NCBI GenBank assembly: GCA_028753945.1
Contig: JAPNXP010000001.1
Span: 1,364,001 to 1,428,000 of the forward strand
Length of the DNA: 64,000 nucleotides
Source: Hexactinellida sp. DTS-2022
Lineage: Eukaryota; Porifera; Hexactinellida
Reading direction: 5' to 3'
Within the stretch, counting starts at the first letter, position 1. Each line of letters begins with the position of its first letter. A program made the translations under genes and the position numbers. Below are positions 53,114 to 62,983 of this stretch, piece by piece. Under the pieces are notes generated by a model, which was given only the letters and a program-made list of their open reading frames with translations, was not told the DNA's origin and did not search any database.

Positions 53114-54266
53114 TTATCATCAGTATTTTCCTATATATTCTCTCATTTATACCTATATATATACTATAGATAGGTATAGGACTTGCCTTAGTTAGCTTTA
53201 GTTAGCCTCTAACTTTTTAGGACACTACGTTTATTTATTTATAACGAATAATTCCTTTTCAATTCAAGTAATTTCCCTCTATTTCTATTGATCACTTGAA
53301 TCGAGATAGCTGAATAATAAACAAATTATTTTAATGATATACAGTGGATGTCGGTTATAAGCACATCGTCGGGAACTGCGCTTAATGTGTAAATCAAACT
53401 TTATTAGTACTTAAATTTATCTTGTAATATAATTCTTGTTAAAAATTTAAGTTCGATATTTTAACTTGTTGTATAATAAAGTACCATTTACACTATATGA
53501 TAGCTAGTATACAAACTATGTTACAAACTATAAATACAAACTACTGTACTAATAAAGTGTCAAGTTCAGTGTCATATACAAATTGTCATGTACACTGAAC
53601 GTTAGAACCGAGCATTGTGTTTAAATTTGACAATAAATTATCCAACATATTTACTGGTCCCTACGAGTTCGAATAATCCATCGAGGTTGCACTATATACA
53701 GGCATTCCACGTGATTTTATGGTTGATGGGAGTTTCTTAATATTGTTTGTTGGTTCATATCTTATCCTAAGTGCAAGAATTGTGACTCCAAAACAGAATT
53801 TTGGAATGTTCGCGGTCGCTTCACAGCAAATTGAAGCTACAACATCAGTTGATACATAAGCGAAAATATCAAACGGGCGGCCGACATATAAGTAAGCCGT
53901 AATAAATTATAGTAATTCTAGTTTAAAATGTTTTAGTGAATTAAGTTCCAGGTAACAAGTAGTATTAAATAAATTGATATACCAGATATATCAATCAGTT
54001 ATGTGACGGACAGCTGAAGAGTCCTTGGGGGCATATTATTCACTGTGTGTACGTTAGAAGCTACTGGAGTTCATTATTAACTCAGGTAAAAATAATGAAT
54101 AGCGAAAATTGATATCCACTTAGCAGGGATTACTCAATTAACTTTCCTTGTGATTGCACCATATTCTCAGAATATTCCAGTTGCACAACTAAAGCTGATA
54201 AATATGAAGTAATATTATTCATTAAAAGTATCATGAGAGTATAAATGCTAACTATTTTTCAATTAT
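53114..54266. other. Intergenic region with a pogo-like end
   Basis: TACAGTGGATGTCGGTTATA near 53340 is a pogo-like terminus. CAAACTATGTTACAAACTATAA-type words are repeated around 53510-53545. No convincing exon, though ACTCAG/GTAAAA near 54087 could be a splice donor of an untranslated exon for the next gene. Confidence 0.45.
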
Positions 54267-55812
54267 ATGTTTTTTATGGCAAAGAGGAATGATGATAGGA
54301 TATATATTCGTTTAGATCAAACTGAATATGAATTAAACACGCTTGATATAACCCAGGATCGTAATGATCCGCAGCCTGTTAGAGAAGAAAAAAACAGAAA
54401 AGTTGTAGAAACGATTAAGAGAATTTGGTTTTCCCCAATTTTTGATATAGCTTCATTTCGTTTGTACCCTTATGTTAAGGATTATCTTTCATTTAAAGAA
54501 AACTGTTTCAAATCAGCGCTTTCAGTTTTATATGTAATCGCTATCTGCTTTTGCATTTTCCTGCAGATAATAATGCTTCTCGCATTCATTGCAGACATAG
54601 TATATCGTCCTCTCCTCTTTATATCGATCCATTCAAATATCACCTTTTTCCCTGACAACCATAATAGTAACGAATGGTCAGATATTACTGTCACAACTTC
54701 CTCGAGTAGATTGTACCATATGTATGAAGATTGGTTCTTGTTTGCTTGGGATTATCTGTATGGAATTATCGGGCTCTATTCTACTGTGTTCCTGTTTATG
54801 AATGCTTGGAATGTGGATGCAGAAAATTTTCCAGGAATTATAAAATTGATTGCCAAAATTGTGGAGAACAAAATTTATGTCCATAAAATGAAGATGAAGG
54901 ATAAAAAAGAGGATTATAAGAGTTGTGAACGCTTCCTGAGATTCATTTCGTGTTCTGATAACAAAATGCAGTCCTGTTTAACGAAGTTGGGATGGGGTAT
55001 TTCTCATTTCTTGATCATTTTATTAAGTGTGTTTGTCGTTGTATTGGATAGTCGTAAACGCAATCAATTGGATTCATAATTCGCAGCCGAATCAGTTTCT
55101 CACTCAAGCATCCACTATTTCCCTCGTTTTAATGATATTCGATGCCATTCACTGGCATTTGGCTCCTGTAATCGTCTGCTTTCTTATTCGACTATCATGC
55201 ATTGAAATTACAACTAAATTAATTAAAATCCGTTTTCAGTACACAAAATTAGTCATGGACTTGGAAAAAGGAGCTGAAAATCGGGACAGAAATATATTTG
55301 TGCTATGGAAAGAATATTTCACGTTAATTGGAAAGGCATTGGCAATTAGCAAAAAGTATCGGCGAATTAGTGCAATAAATATTATTGTGCTAGTATTCTC
55401 TGTGGTCGGTATTAGCATACATTACTTGAATAATCGGATTGACGCGATAGATAATTTCATTAAGTATGATTGGATTGATTCCATTCGATTTTTAGTTTGG
55501 TATTGCATTCATTTGTTTAGTGTGTGGTCTATGGTGAATGAAATGGCAACACTTAATCAGGCCCTAGACCATCTCCCAGATGAAATTATGATCGTGTTGG
55601 CTTCGGAATTAAAAATAACAGTCAATAAAGAAATCAAAACACAATTGAAACTCTGTCGAAATACCAGAATGAGGTTTAGCGTTGATTTATTTGGCGTCGT
55701 AACTTCAATGACAGCCCACCTAATTATCGCGTTTGGTTCAGCTACAATTGGAATATTCTGCACAGAAACGTTGAAAATGTTAATTGAAAAAATCAAGTTA
55801 AAGGGAGCATGA
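54267..55812 (+). CDS. Multi-pass membrane protein with gustatory-receptor-like features; two frames joined by a possible 55-bp intron
   Basis: Two overlapping open frames (54267-55079 and 55027-55812) clearly belong together. A GT at 54997 and an AG ending at 55051 would remove 55 bp and join them exactly in frame (496 residues); this genome has introns of 50 and 66 bp elsewhere. Otherwise it is a one-base frameshift, from error or mutation. Hydrophobic segments: residues ~84-113, ~156-180, one within the putative intron (FLIILLSVFVVVL), then ISLVLMIFDAIHWHLAPVIV, INIIVLVFSVVGISIHYL, IRFLVWYCIHLFSVWSMV and VVTSMTAHLIIAFGSATIGI. A long cytosolic-type N-terminus, a long charged loop before the fifth, and RFSVDLFGVVTSMT before the last resemble gustatory-receptor-like 7TM proteins, but the TYhhhhhQF motif is absent. 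Function unknown. Confidence 0.5.
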
Positions 55813-56086
55813 TTGATTGCTGCAGGATTTTGTGGAAATTAGCTTTACCTTTATGGTAGAATTGTGTGTGATTAAATTAAGCTCAGTTTTTACAAATTTA
55901 ATAAAAAAAATTATATCTACAATTCCCAAATTGCAAATTCTATTTTTATACGCCGCAAAAGGATTTCACAAAGGAAAAGCAAAGTATATATTAAACCTTG
56001 GGACAGTTTGCATTATAATGATTATAAAATAATATACAGTAGAACCTCCGCCGCCCCTGGTATATAAATATTTCAACATATTATTA
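55813..56086. other. Spacer downstream of the membrane-protein gene
   Basis: AT-rich. A pogo-like end TACAGTAGAACCTCCGCCGC lies near 56036. A 71-codon open frame here (55817-56032) has no recognised features. Confidence 0.4.
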
Positions 56087-56305
56087 GTAGGGCCATGACA
56101 TGGGCGTAGCCATGGGGGGGGCCTGGTCCCCCCAAAATTATACCTGGCCCCCCCCAAATTTTCTACAATAACTTTGAATAATGATAGATTGAGCTTTCGC
56201 TCACTTTATTGTAATGACTCATAAAAATAATGGCTCCCAAAGATTTTTCGGGCCCCCCAAAATTTTTTGGTTGGCTACGCCCATGGCCATGGGCCATGAC
56301 CCTAC
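56087..56305. mobile_element. 219-bp hAT-like MITE
   Basis: Inverted ends GTAGGGCCATGACATGGGCG and CCATGGGCCATGACCCTAC enclose the inner pair GGGCGTAGCCATGG and TTGGCTACGCCCATGG. The GGCGTAGCCA motif is common at hAT ends. The G and C homopolymer runs inside also pair. Confidence 0.7.
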
Positions 56306-56563
56306 CAACTCGACGCTTATGTGTGGTATGGTATAGAATTAAATTGACCCCATTAATTAAGATTAGTTGCGTTTAGTTGACAAATTCATGCATCAAGTTA
56401 ACGCATATAATTCTAATCATTGATGAAACTGACGGATGTTTAGTTTGGTCTACCTTTTAACTTGTTTATACTATAGGATATTAGTATACGTGTTGCACTT
56501 GCCAACTTTACTTAGTAAATCAATCTTGTAGTAGTATATTTCAGTGCCATATACAGTAAATAG

Positions 56564-57241
56564 ATGGCCTCTGCAACCAAGAGTATCATGAATCCTTTCC
56601 TGATTAAAGCTAGTGCTAAACACACTGCGTCTTTCATATTCTTGCACGGGCTCGGGGACACTGGGGCCGGCTGGTGCGAGGGGTTTAACATGATCAAATC
56701 CGACCACGTTAAATACATATTTCCTAACGCACCAATTCAACCAGTGACAATAAATGCTCACCAGAAAATGCCTTCGTGGTTTGACATACTTTCTCTTGAT
56801 AAGAGCGCGGCGGAAGATGAGGCTGGAATCTTGAAGTCCTCTGACAATCTACGAGGACTCCTCAGTGAGGAGATCGCGAGTGGTGTAGCAGCTGACAGAA
56901 TAATAGTGGGCGGGTTCTCTCAGGGGGGCGCTGTGGCCGCCTACACAGCTTTAACCAGCGACTTGAGACTGGCAGGAGTTCTCCTGCTCAGCACGTACCT
57001 GCCTCTAGCGGCTAGATTCCCAGGCGCGTTGAAACTCGACAAGGCCACACCCGTATACCAGTGTCATGGCGGTTCTGATTTTGTGGTGAGCTTGAAGTTT
57101 GGACAACTTTCCCACGAAATGCTGAAGGGCCTGCTACACAATGTTGAGTTTAAACTGTACAAAGATTTGGGGCATAGCAGTTGTCACGAAGAGATGCAGG
57201 GAGTGGAGAAGTGGGTTAAAGATAAACTCCCTCAGATTTAA
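56564..57241 (+). CDS. LYPLA: Acyl-protein thioesterase (LYPLA1/2 family)
   Basis: Intronless, 225 residues, against ~230 for human APT1/APT2. An alpha/beta hydrolase that removes palmitate from protein cysteines and hydrolyses lysophospholipids in the cytosol. The catalytic triad is visible: Ser in GFSQGGAVA, Asp in HGGSDFVV (family HGDCDPLVP) and His in LGHSSCHEEM (family MMHSSCxxE). The oxyanion region FIFLHGLGDTGAGW, the PNAPIQPVTINAHQKMPSWF strip and the membrane/lid segment after FDILSL are also conserved. A Cys near the N-terminus used for palmitoylation in the human enzymes is absent (N-terminus MASATKSIMNPF), so membrane recruitment may differ. The ATG chosen is the first in frame after the spacer. 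It looks fully functional. Confidence 0.95.
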   Translation: MASATKSIMNPFLIKASAKHTASFIFLHGLGDTGAGWCEGFNMIKSDHVKYIFPNAPIQPVTINAHQKMPSWFDILSLDKSAAEDEAGILKSSDNLRGLLSEEIASGVAADRIIVGGFSQGGAVAAYTALTSDLRLAGVLLLSTYLPLAARFPGALKLDKATPVYQCHGGSDFVVSLKFGQLSHEMLKGLLHNVEFKLYKDLGHSSCHEEMQGVEKWVKDKLPQI

Positions 57242-58630
57242 TTACTAAATAATGTTTAAATTATCATATTTGTATTTAACTAGTAGTTATGAGAATATTT
57301 ATCCAGTGATCTTGTGTTTGATATCGAACTAATTTAGAAATGAAGATATCTTAATAAGTAATACAGATACAGGGCCGTAGCCACCAAAATCAAAGTGGTC
57401 AGGTTAATCTGACCAGCCTCACCGAGTGGTGCCATATTGGGGAAATTATCAACCAAAAGTTATTTATTCCTGAGTATTTACGTCACTACTTTTAATAGGC
57501 GACTTGTTATAAGGACTGAAAATAACTTCCTACTGGAGCAATATAATATAATATTGCTATTAGGCGAACACCACTGTAAATAACAATGTCTGATTTTAAT
57601 GATGGCTTAAGTACCCTATAATTATTAGCTATTTCGTACGCTTTGCTGTTTCCTCTGAAATATAACAGCCCTTTAATTAATCCCAGATACTTTCTAAAAT
57701 ATTGAAATTTCTGCAAATCTGAAATATTTTAATAAATATTCAATTCATTATTAGCTCGAGTCTAGTTGATAGTCCAGCCAAGGTTGGATCGGTCAACCGT
57801 TGCTAATATCGGTTATGGGTTACAGTCAATTACAGATTGTATTAAAGTAATATAATGTAGAAAACTGAAAAATTAATTTGAGTGTACGTATACAATTCGC
57901 AATTTTATATTGCTGACAGAAATTTACTAATTGTTGTGCAATTGTGATACTGTAAACTGAAAACGATGTTTCTGATCAGTACATATAATCGGAAATATGT
58001 TTTTGGGTCTAGATTCGCAATTAAAGCTTCAAGTGCTTCCTTCAGGTTCATATCCTCGCTGACTGTCTTTACAAGTTCTTTCTCGGAGGTCTTCGACACA
58101 CATATGCAGGGAGAAGTCCGAACGCCAATTTTACACCGCTTCCTGGGCAAACAGTGGCGTAATCGCGGCCATGAAAAGTCCTTGCCAAGATGCGATTCTC
58201 TCTCCGTTCTGTAGATGTGGTATGTTCAAACTTCAAATTGAGGGATGGGGGTGCAATTGGATACTTTTGTAACTTATGTGGAGTAACAATTGCTAAACAA
58301 AGTGTTTATTGCATTGGTACTAATACAGTTACAAAAATAGAATACGTATAAATACAAATAGTAGATACACACTGTTCTCTATAATAGTCCACCAGTGGGA
58401 AATTGGCCCAAAGTGGACTATTAGAGAATATGGACTATTACAAATATATAAATAGTAGTTGATTTGGACGTAAATAAGTGGACTATTTAGAGAGAACAGA
58501 CTGTAAGCGCTTATGAAGTGACAAATATACTTAGTTATCTAATGAGCTATGTAACCGTGATGTGACCCCACACGGCGTTACTATGTACTACTCATACCTT
58601 GTACTAATACATTATTCTGTTTTCTGTTCT
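57242..58630. other. Intergenic region between thioesterase and SELENBP1
   Basis: Contains a hAT-type motif CAGGGCCGTAGCCACC near 57371 and a pogo-like MITE (58368-58503). A minus-strand frame of 81 codons (57905-58150) has helix-like, charged composition and no recognised family; I do not call it a gene. Confidence 0.5.
58368..58503. mobile_element. 136-bp pogo-like MITE
   Basis: Ends CACACTGTTCTCTATAATAG and AGTGGACTATTTAGAGAGAA then CAGACTG are inverted, with TA on each side (58366-58367, 58504-58505). A related end is at 62444-62475. Confidence 0.8.
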
Positions 58631-58638
58631 TATAAATA
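58631..58638 (+). promoter_or_regulatory. TATA box of SELENBP1
   Basis: TATAAATA 44 bp before the ATG at 58682, compatible with a very short leader of ~15-20 nt. Confidence 0.6.
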
Positions 58639-58681
58639 GCCCTAACTTTTCATATGCGTATCTAGACTCATCGAATATCGA

Positions 58682-61551
58682 ATGGCAGTTATCAACGGAG
58701 ACACTCTAACAGGCCCGGGCTACCCGAGTCCTATCGCAGCCATGCAAGGTCCCAGGGAGAAATTGCTGTATTTGCCGGCCATCTACACGAGGACAGACGT
58801 AAAGAAACCGGACTACCTGGCTACTGTAGACGTGGATCCCGAATCTCCCAACTTCTGCAAGATCGTGCATCGCCTGCCCATGCTACACGTTGGTAAGTAT
58901 GCTCTATGCTCTATGCTACAAGTATTATACTATTCTGTGATTATAATAAATTTGGATTATCTAATTTTAGTATAAATCCTTTTAGCGAATTCAAATACAT
59001 ACATTCCATGAGGTCCAAATTTATTCCCAAAATATTTACATCAACTAACAAGGTTTAGTAGCGAACACACAGTTATAAACAGGTTTGAGTAATACAACCA
59101 TGATTCTTTGAGTTTAATCAAGCCACCTATGATGCGAACACAAATGTATACATTATAATTTTGAGCACGATTTTGAAAACACTGATTGTATTGCTGCATA
59201 TTCTTTTCCTAGAAATACTACACATCTTAAATTATCCACGACACGTTAACGACGTTTTTTTATTTTTGAATGAATCTAGAAAATATGGATTAGACACTTT
59301 GGGATTGCACATGTACTAACCATTGTATTTCTAAGATCCGGCTAAATTCTAGTTACGGGCAGCCTCCGGACGACAGTGCCCGAATAAGGGAGGTTTGGAT
59401 GTATAAACTATAAATATCCAGTTCTAACTAAGAATACCAAAATGGCTATACCTTATCCACTGGACAGACGATCCATCCTTACTAAATTTCTATAACTGGA
59501 TGTGTCAACTGAAGAAATTTTTGCGTCTCTCGATTTTGATCCAATCCTTAACCGATGAGATCTCAATTTGCGTTGACGGGTCAAATGCAATTTCCTCCGG
59601 CGAAGTATAATAAATTGGAATGCAGAAATGACGAGTTTTTTATCCACTATATTGAATTGGAAAATAACAAATCCATTGGGATTATACGTATAGTACTGAT
59701 TTAAAATAATATTTTACCACGTGTAATAGAGTAATTTCCATGCAACAATGTTGCACGAAAATAAATGTTGCATGCAACTTGTCGCACGAAAACTGTGTTG
59801 CATGCAACATTTTGCATGCAACATTTTGCTTGCAACATTGTTGCAGCGTGTATGTTGCCTTGTTTCATCGTGTATGGTGGGCTTTAGGCTCAATTTCTAA
59901 ATTGACCTTAAGTCAAGTCCACCTACTGGAGGCAACTATTGTATACAACTATTACGTACAGGTACAACAGCGGTACACAATAACATATGCAAATATGCAT
60001 ATACATGCAATATCTTGCATGAAAGTTAGGGCAGTTTATATATTATTTATTGTAATTGTGAAGCGGCTTCAGCTATTACGTATGATACTTGATACGCGTG
60101 TTATACGTCTGGCAGACAGATATTATATTAGTGTATTAGTATACGTCTGGCAGTACAGATAGGATTTTAGTGCATTAGTATACGTCTGGCAGTACAGATA
60201 TGATTATAGTGTATTAGTATACGTCTGGCAGTACAGATATGATTATAGTGCATTAGTATACGTCTGGCAGTACAGATATGATATTAGTGTATTAGTATAC
60301 GTCTGGCAGTACAGATATGATATTAGTGCATTCGCAGGAGACGAGCTGCACCACAGCGGCTGGAACGCGTGCAGCAGCTGCCACCACCAGCCCGAGAAGC
60401 AGCGGCGCTACCTGATCCTCCCGGCGCTGGTCTCGGGGCGTGTCTACGTCATAGACACCTTCACAGACCCGCTGGCGCCTCGGATCCACAAGACGGTGGA
60501 GCCAAAGGAGATCCTGGCGAAGACAGGAGCCACACACCCGCACACCTCGCACTGCCTCGGCTCCGGGGAGATAATGATCTCCCACATGGGGGACGCGGAG
60601 GGGGAGGGGCGCGGCAGCTTCGTGCTGCTGGACAGCAACTTCGAGGTGACCGGCACTTGGGAGCAGGAGGACCAGCGGACCCCGTACGGGTACGACTTCT
60701 GGTACCAGCCCTACCACAATGTGATGATCAGCTCCGAGTGGGGAGCGCCCTCCGCCTTCACCAAAGGGTTCGATCCCAGCCAGGTGGCGACCCGGTACGG
60801 ACACAGCCTGCACGTGTGGGACTGGAAGGAGCGGAGACACACGCAGACCATTGACCTGGGACAGGACGGGCTCCTCCCGCTGGAGCTCAGGTTCATGCAT
60901 GACCCGAAGAAAGCGATTGGGTTTTGCGGCGTGGCTCTATCGAGCAATGTGGTGCAGTTCTACAAGGCAGACAACAATGAATGGAAGGCGAAGAAAGTTA
61001 TCGAGATACCTGGCAAGGAAGTGGAGGGGTGGGCACTGCCGCAGATGCCGAGTCTGATCTCCGACATTCTGATTTCCCTGGACGACAGATTCATTTATAT
61101 CGCGAACTGGCTGCACGGAGATCTGAGACAGTATGACGTCACTGACCCGGACACCCCTAAGTTGGTGGGACAGCTGTTCGTGGGCGGATCCCTACGGAAG
61201 GGCGGGAAGGTCTCTGTGACGGGGGAGGAGCAGCCGGAGGTCCCTCTGGTGCAGGGACGCGAGCTGCTCGGGGGTCCGCAGATGATACAGCTCAGCCTCG
61301 ACGGGAAGCGTCTCTACGTGACCAACTCTCTCTTCAGCGTCTGGGACCGCCAGTTCTACCCCGAGATGGTGGCCCACGGGTCCTACATCCTACAGATAGA
61401 CGTAGACACCCAGGACGGGGGGCTCGAGATTAACACGGACTTCTATGTGGACTTCAGCCAGGAGCCAGAGGGGCCCGCCCTCGCGCACGAGATGCGGTAC
61501 CCGGGCGGGGACTGCACCAGCGACATCTGGCTGGTCGCGGCGCAGGACTAA
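58682..61551 (+). CDS. SELENBP1: Selenium-binding protein 1 / methanethiol oxidase, 2 exons
   Basis: Exon 1 58682-58892 (donor GTAAGT), exon 2 60338-61551 (acceptor TTCGCAG), joined in phase 1 to give 474 residues; human SELENBP1 is 472. It oxidises methanethiol to formaldehyde, H2S and H2O2 in the cytosol. The start [20 protein letters not shown] fits the family GPGYxxPLxAM leader. Conserved signatures: [41 protein letters not shown] (with the conserved Cys), [81 protein letters not shown]. His residues that bind metal in the family are kept. The 1.45-kb intron holds palindromic GTTGCATGCAAC repeats and a minisatellite that runs into the acceptor. Confidence 0.96.
59735..59860. repeat. Cluster of GTTGCATGCAAC palindromes in the SELENBP1 intron
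   Basis: The words TGTTGCATGCAAC, TTGCATGCAACATT, TTGCTTGCAACATTG and GCAACAATGTTGC recur at ~20-30-bp spacing, giving several alternative hairpins. Confidence 0.8.
60090..60335 (+). repeat. ~43-bp minisatellite abutting the SELENBP1 splice acceptor
   Basis: About six copies of a unit containing TATACGTCTGGCAGTACAGA then TATGATTATAGTGCATTAG. The last unit runs into TTAGTGCATTCGCAG, the acceptor of exon 2 at 60337/60338. Confidence 0.9.
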
Positions 61552-61805
61552 GCTAGGCGATATATTGTATGGGATCTGTATTTGTATTCTACGAGACTAT
61601 TAACTATTTATTGTTAACTAGGGTTACATTCGTAAATTTGCTATCCTCAACTAAAGTTATATATAACAACTTTTCTTATGCTATTATATGATTATCGTTC
61701 GATTTGATGAATTGAGATATAAATGGATATACAGTCATTACAGTGTACATTAATAATTATCACTAAAAGACTGACATATTGTTTTACTGCAAAATGGTTC
61801 CGACC

Positions 61806-62075
61806 GGTGTAAGCGCGCTTTGGGGACCCAGCGTTTAGGGCCCGTCCATAAACAGGGTCGGCAAGGGACGGCCCGTCCATAAACAGGGTCGGCAAGGGCC
61901 GCCCCGCTTTTTCTGTGATTTTTCTTTACTCTGAAATTTCGCGGGCGTGTTTTTTGACTCTGCAATCCTCACAATTATCATCATAATACAAGGCCGCCCC
62001 ACCTTTCACGAGCTTTCGCCGGAACTGCTAAAGCCCTAGAGCTTTAGGGACAGGGTCCCCAAAGCCGCTTACACC
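61806..62075. mobile_element. 270-bp MITE with GGTGTAAGCG ends
   Basis: Ends GGTGTAAGCGCGCTTTGGGG and CCCCAAAGCCGCTTACACC are inverted repeats (~25 bp). Inside, a ~37-bp segment (GCCCGTCCATAAACAGGGTC then GGCAAGG) is tandemly duplicated. Confidence 0.8.
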
Positions 62076-62556
62076 AGAACTAATTTACTGAATTAATTGC
62101 TATGAAACGCTGCCAGAACGTAACTAGATCGGGCACTATTCCTACAATCTACAGTATACCCGTTAGAACACGGATAAGACATAGGTAACTCAGATAAGTT
62201 CCCCAGGTTTCGAGTAACGAATTGACGGACTTCCTGTATAAACACATAAATTACTTCGGTTAGACTTAGCTCGAACTCCTGATAATTATAAGGTCCTGTA
62301 TCTACTTACAGTCTACTAGGTACTGTATCATAAGTAATCATAAGTAATCATAACCATGTAGGTTCTCCACCTATGCAGATATCTGGATTCTGATTCTCTT
62401 ATTACATAGAATACTCCAAATAATGGAGTACAGACTGTTCTCTCTATTTATTCTACAAGTGACTGTGAGTGAATGGCTCCAGGTGAATATATAGTATTAT
62501 ATAACTGATTATGGAAATTATTTTGTTTTCAAGTGACATCAAGGTAATTAGTAATT

Positions 62557-62796
62557 ACCGTATTTCCCCGAATAAGCGCCGGTCAATAAAAATGACATTG
62601 GTATGATAAAATTTACACATTAGTTGATCACTGTAATGTAATTCCATTGATTTTGGCAACTTCGGTAGGTATACTTTTGGTGGAAACCATTAGAACCGAC
62701 CTAAATATTATATTCTGGATTTTTCACAAAAATTTCAGGATAATTTTGGCCCACGAAAACAATAAGCGCCGGGGCGCTTTTTCGGGGAAATACGGT
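62557..62796. mobile_element. 240-bp MITE with ACCGTATTTCCCCG ends
   Basis: Ends ACCGTATTTCCCCGAATAAG and CGCTTTTTCGGGGAAATACG then GT are inverted; the AATAAGCGCCGG word occurs near both. ACCGTATTT ends are widespread in animal genomes, but I cannot assign the superfamily. Confidence 0.8.
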
Positions 62797-62983
62797 AATT
62801 AGTATTATGTATCAGATTATTATTGCATTCAATCAACCGATCTGATAGAATAATGTTATAAATATAGGTTGACACTTGACATAATGTGGATTTGATCCAA
62901 AATGAATGTTAATTAACGAGTAATGTATAGTCCCTGTGTTGTTAGCCCAGAAATAGTGTAAAACAATTCGGTTTTTTGCACTA

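Larger units (their letters stand above)
61552..62983. other. Intergenic region between SELENBP1 and actin-like gene
   Basis: No gene. Two MITEs (61806-62075, 62557-62796) and a pogo-like end (TACAGACTGTTCTCTC near 62445). CATAAGTAATCATAAGTAAT is a short tandem repeat near 62329. Confidence 0.6.

Noticed and set aside
57905-58150. 81-codon minus-strand frame
   Set aside because: No recognisable family, short, in a repeat-bearing intergenic region; cannot be told from chance.
60090-60335. 43-bp repeats as CRISPR or ncRNA array
   Set aside because: Uninterrupted intronic minisatellite; no spacers and no RNA-like fold common to units.
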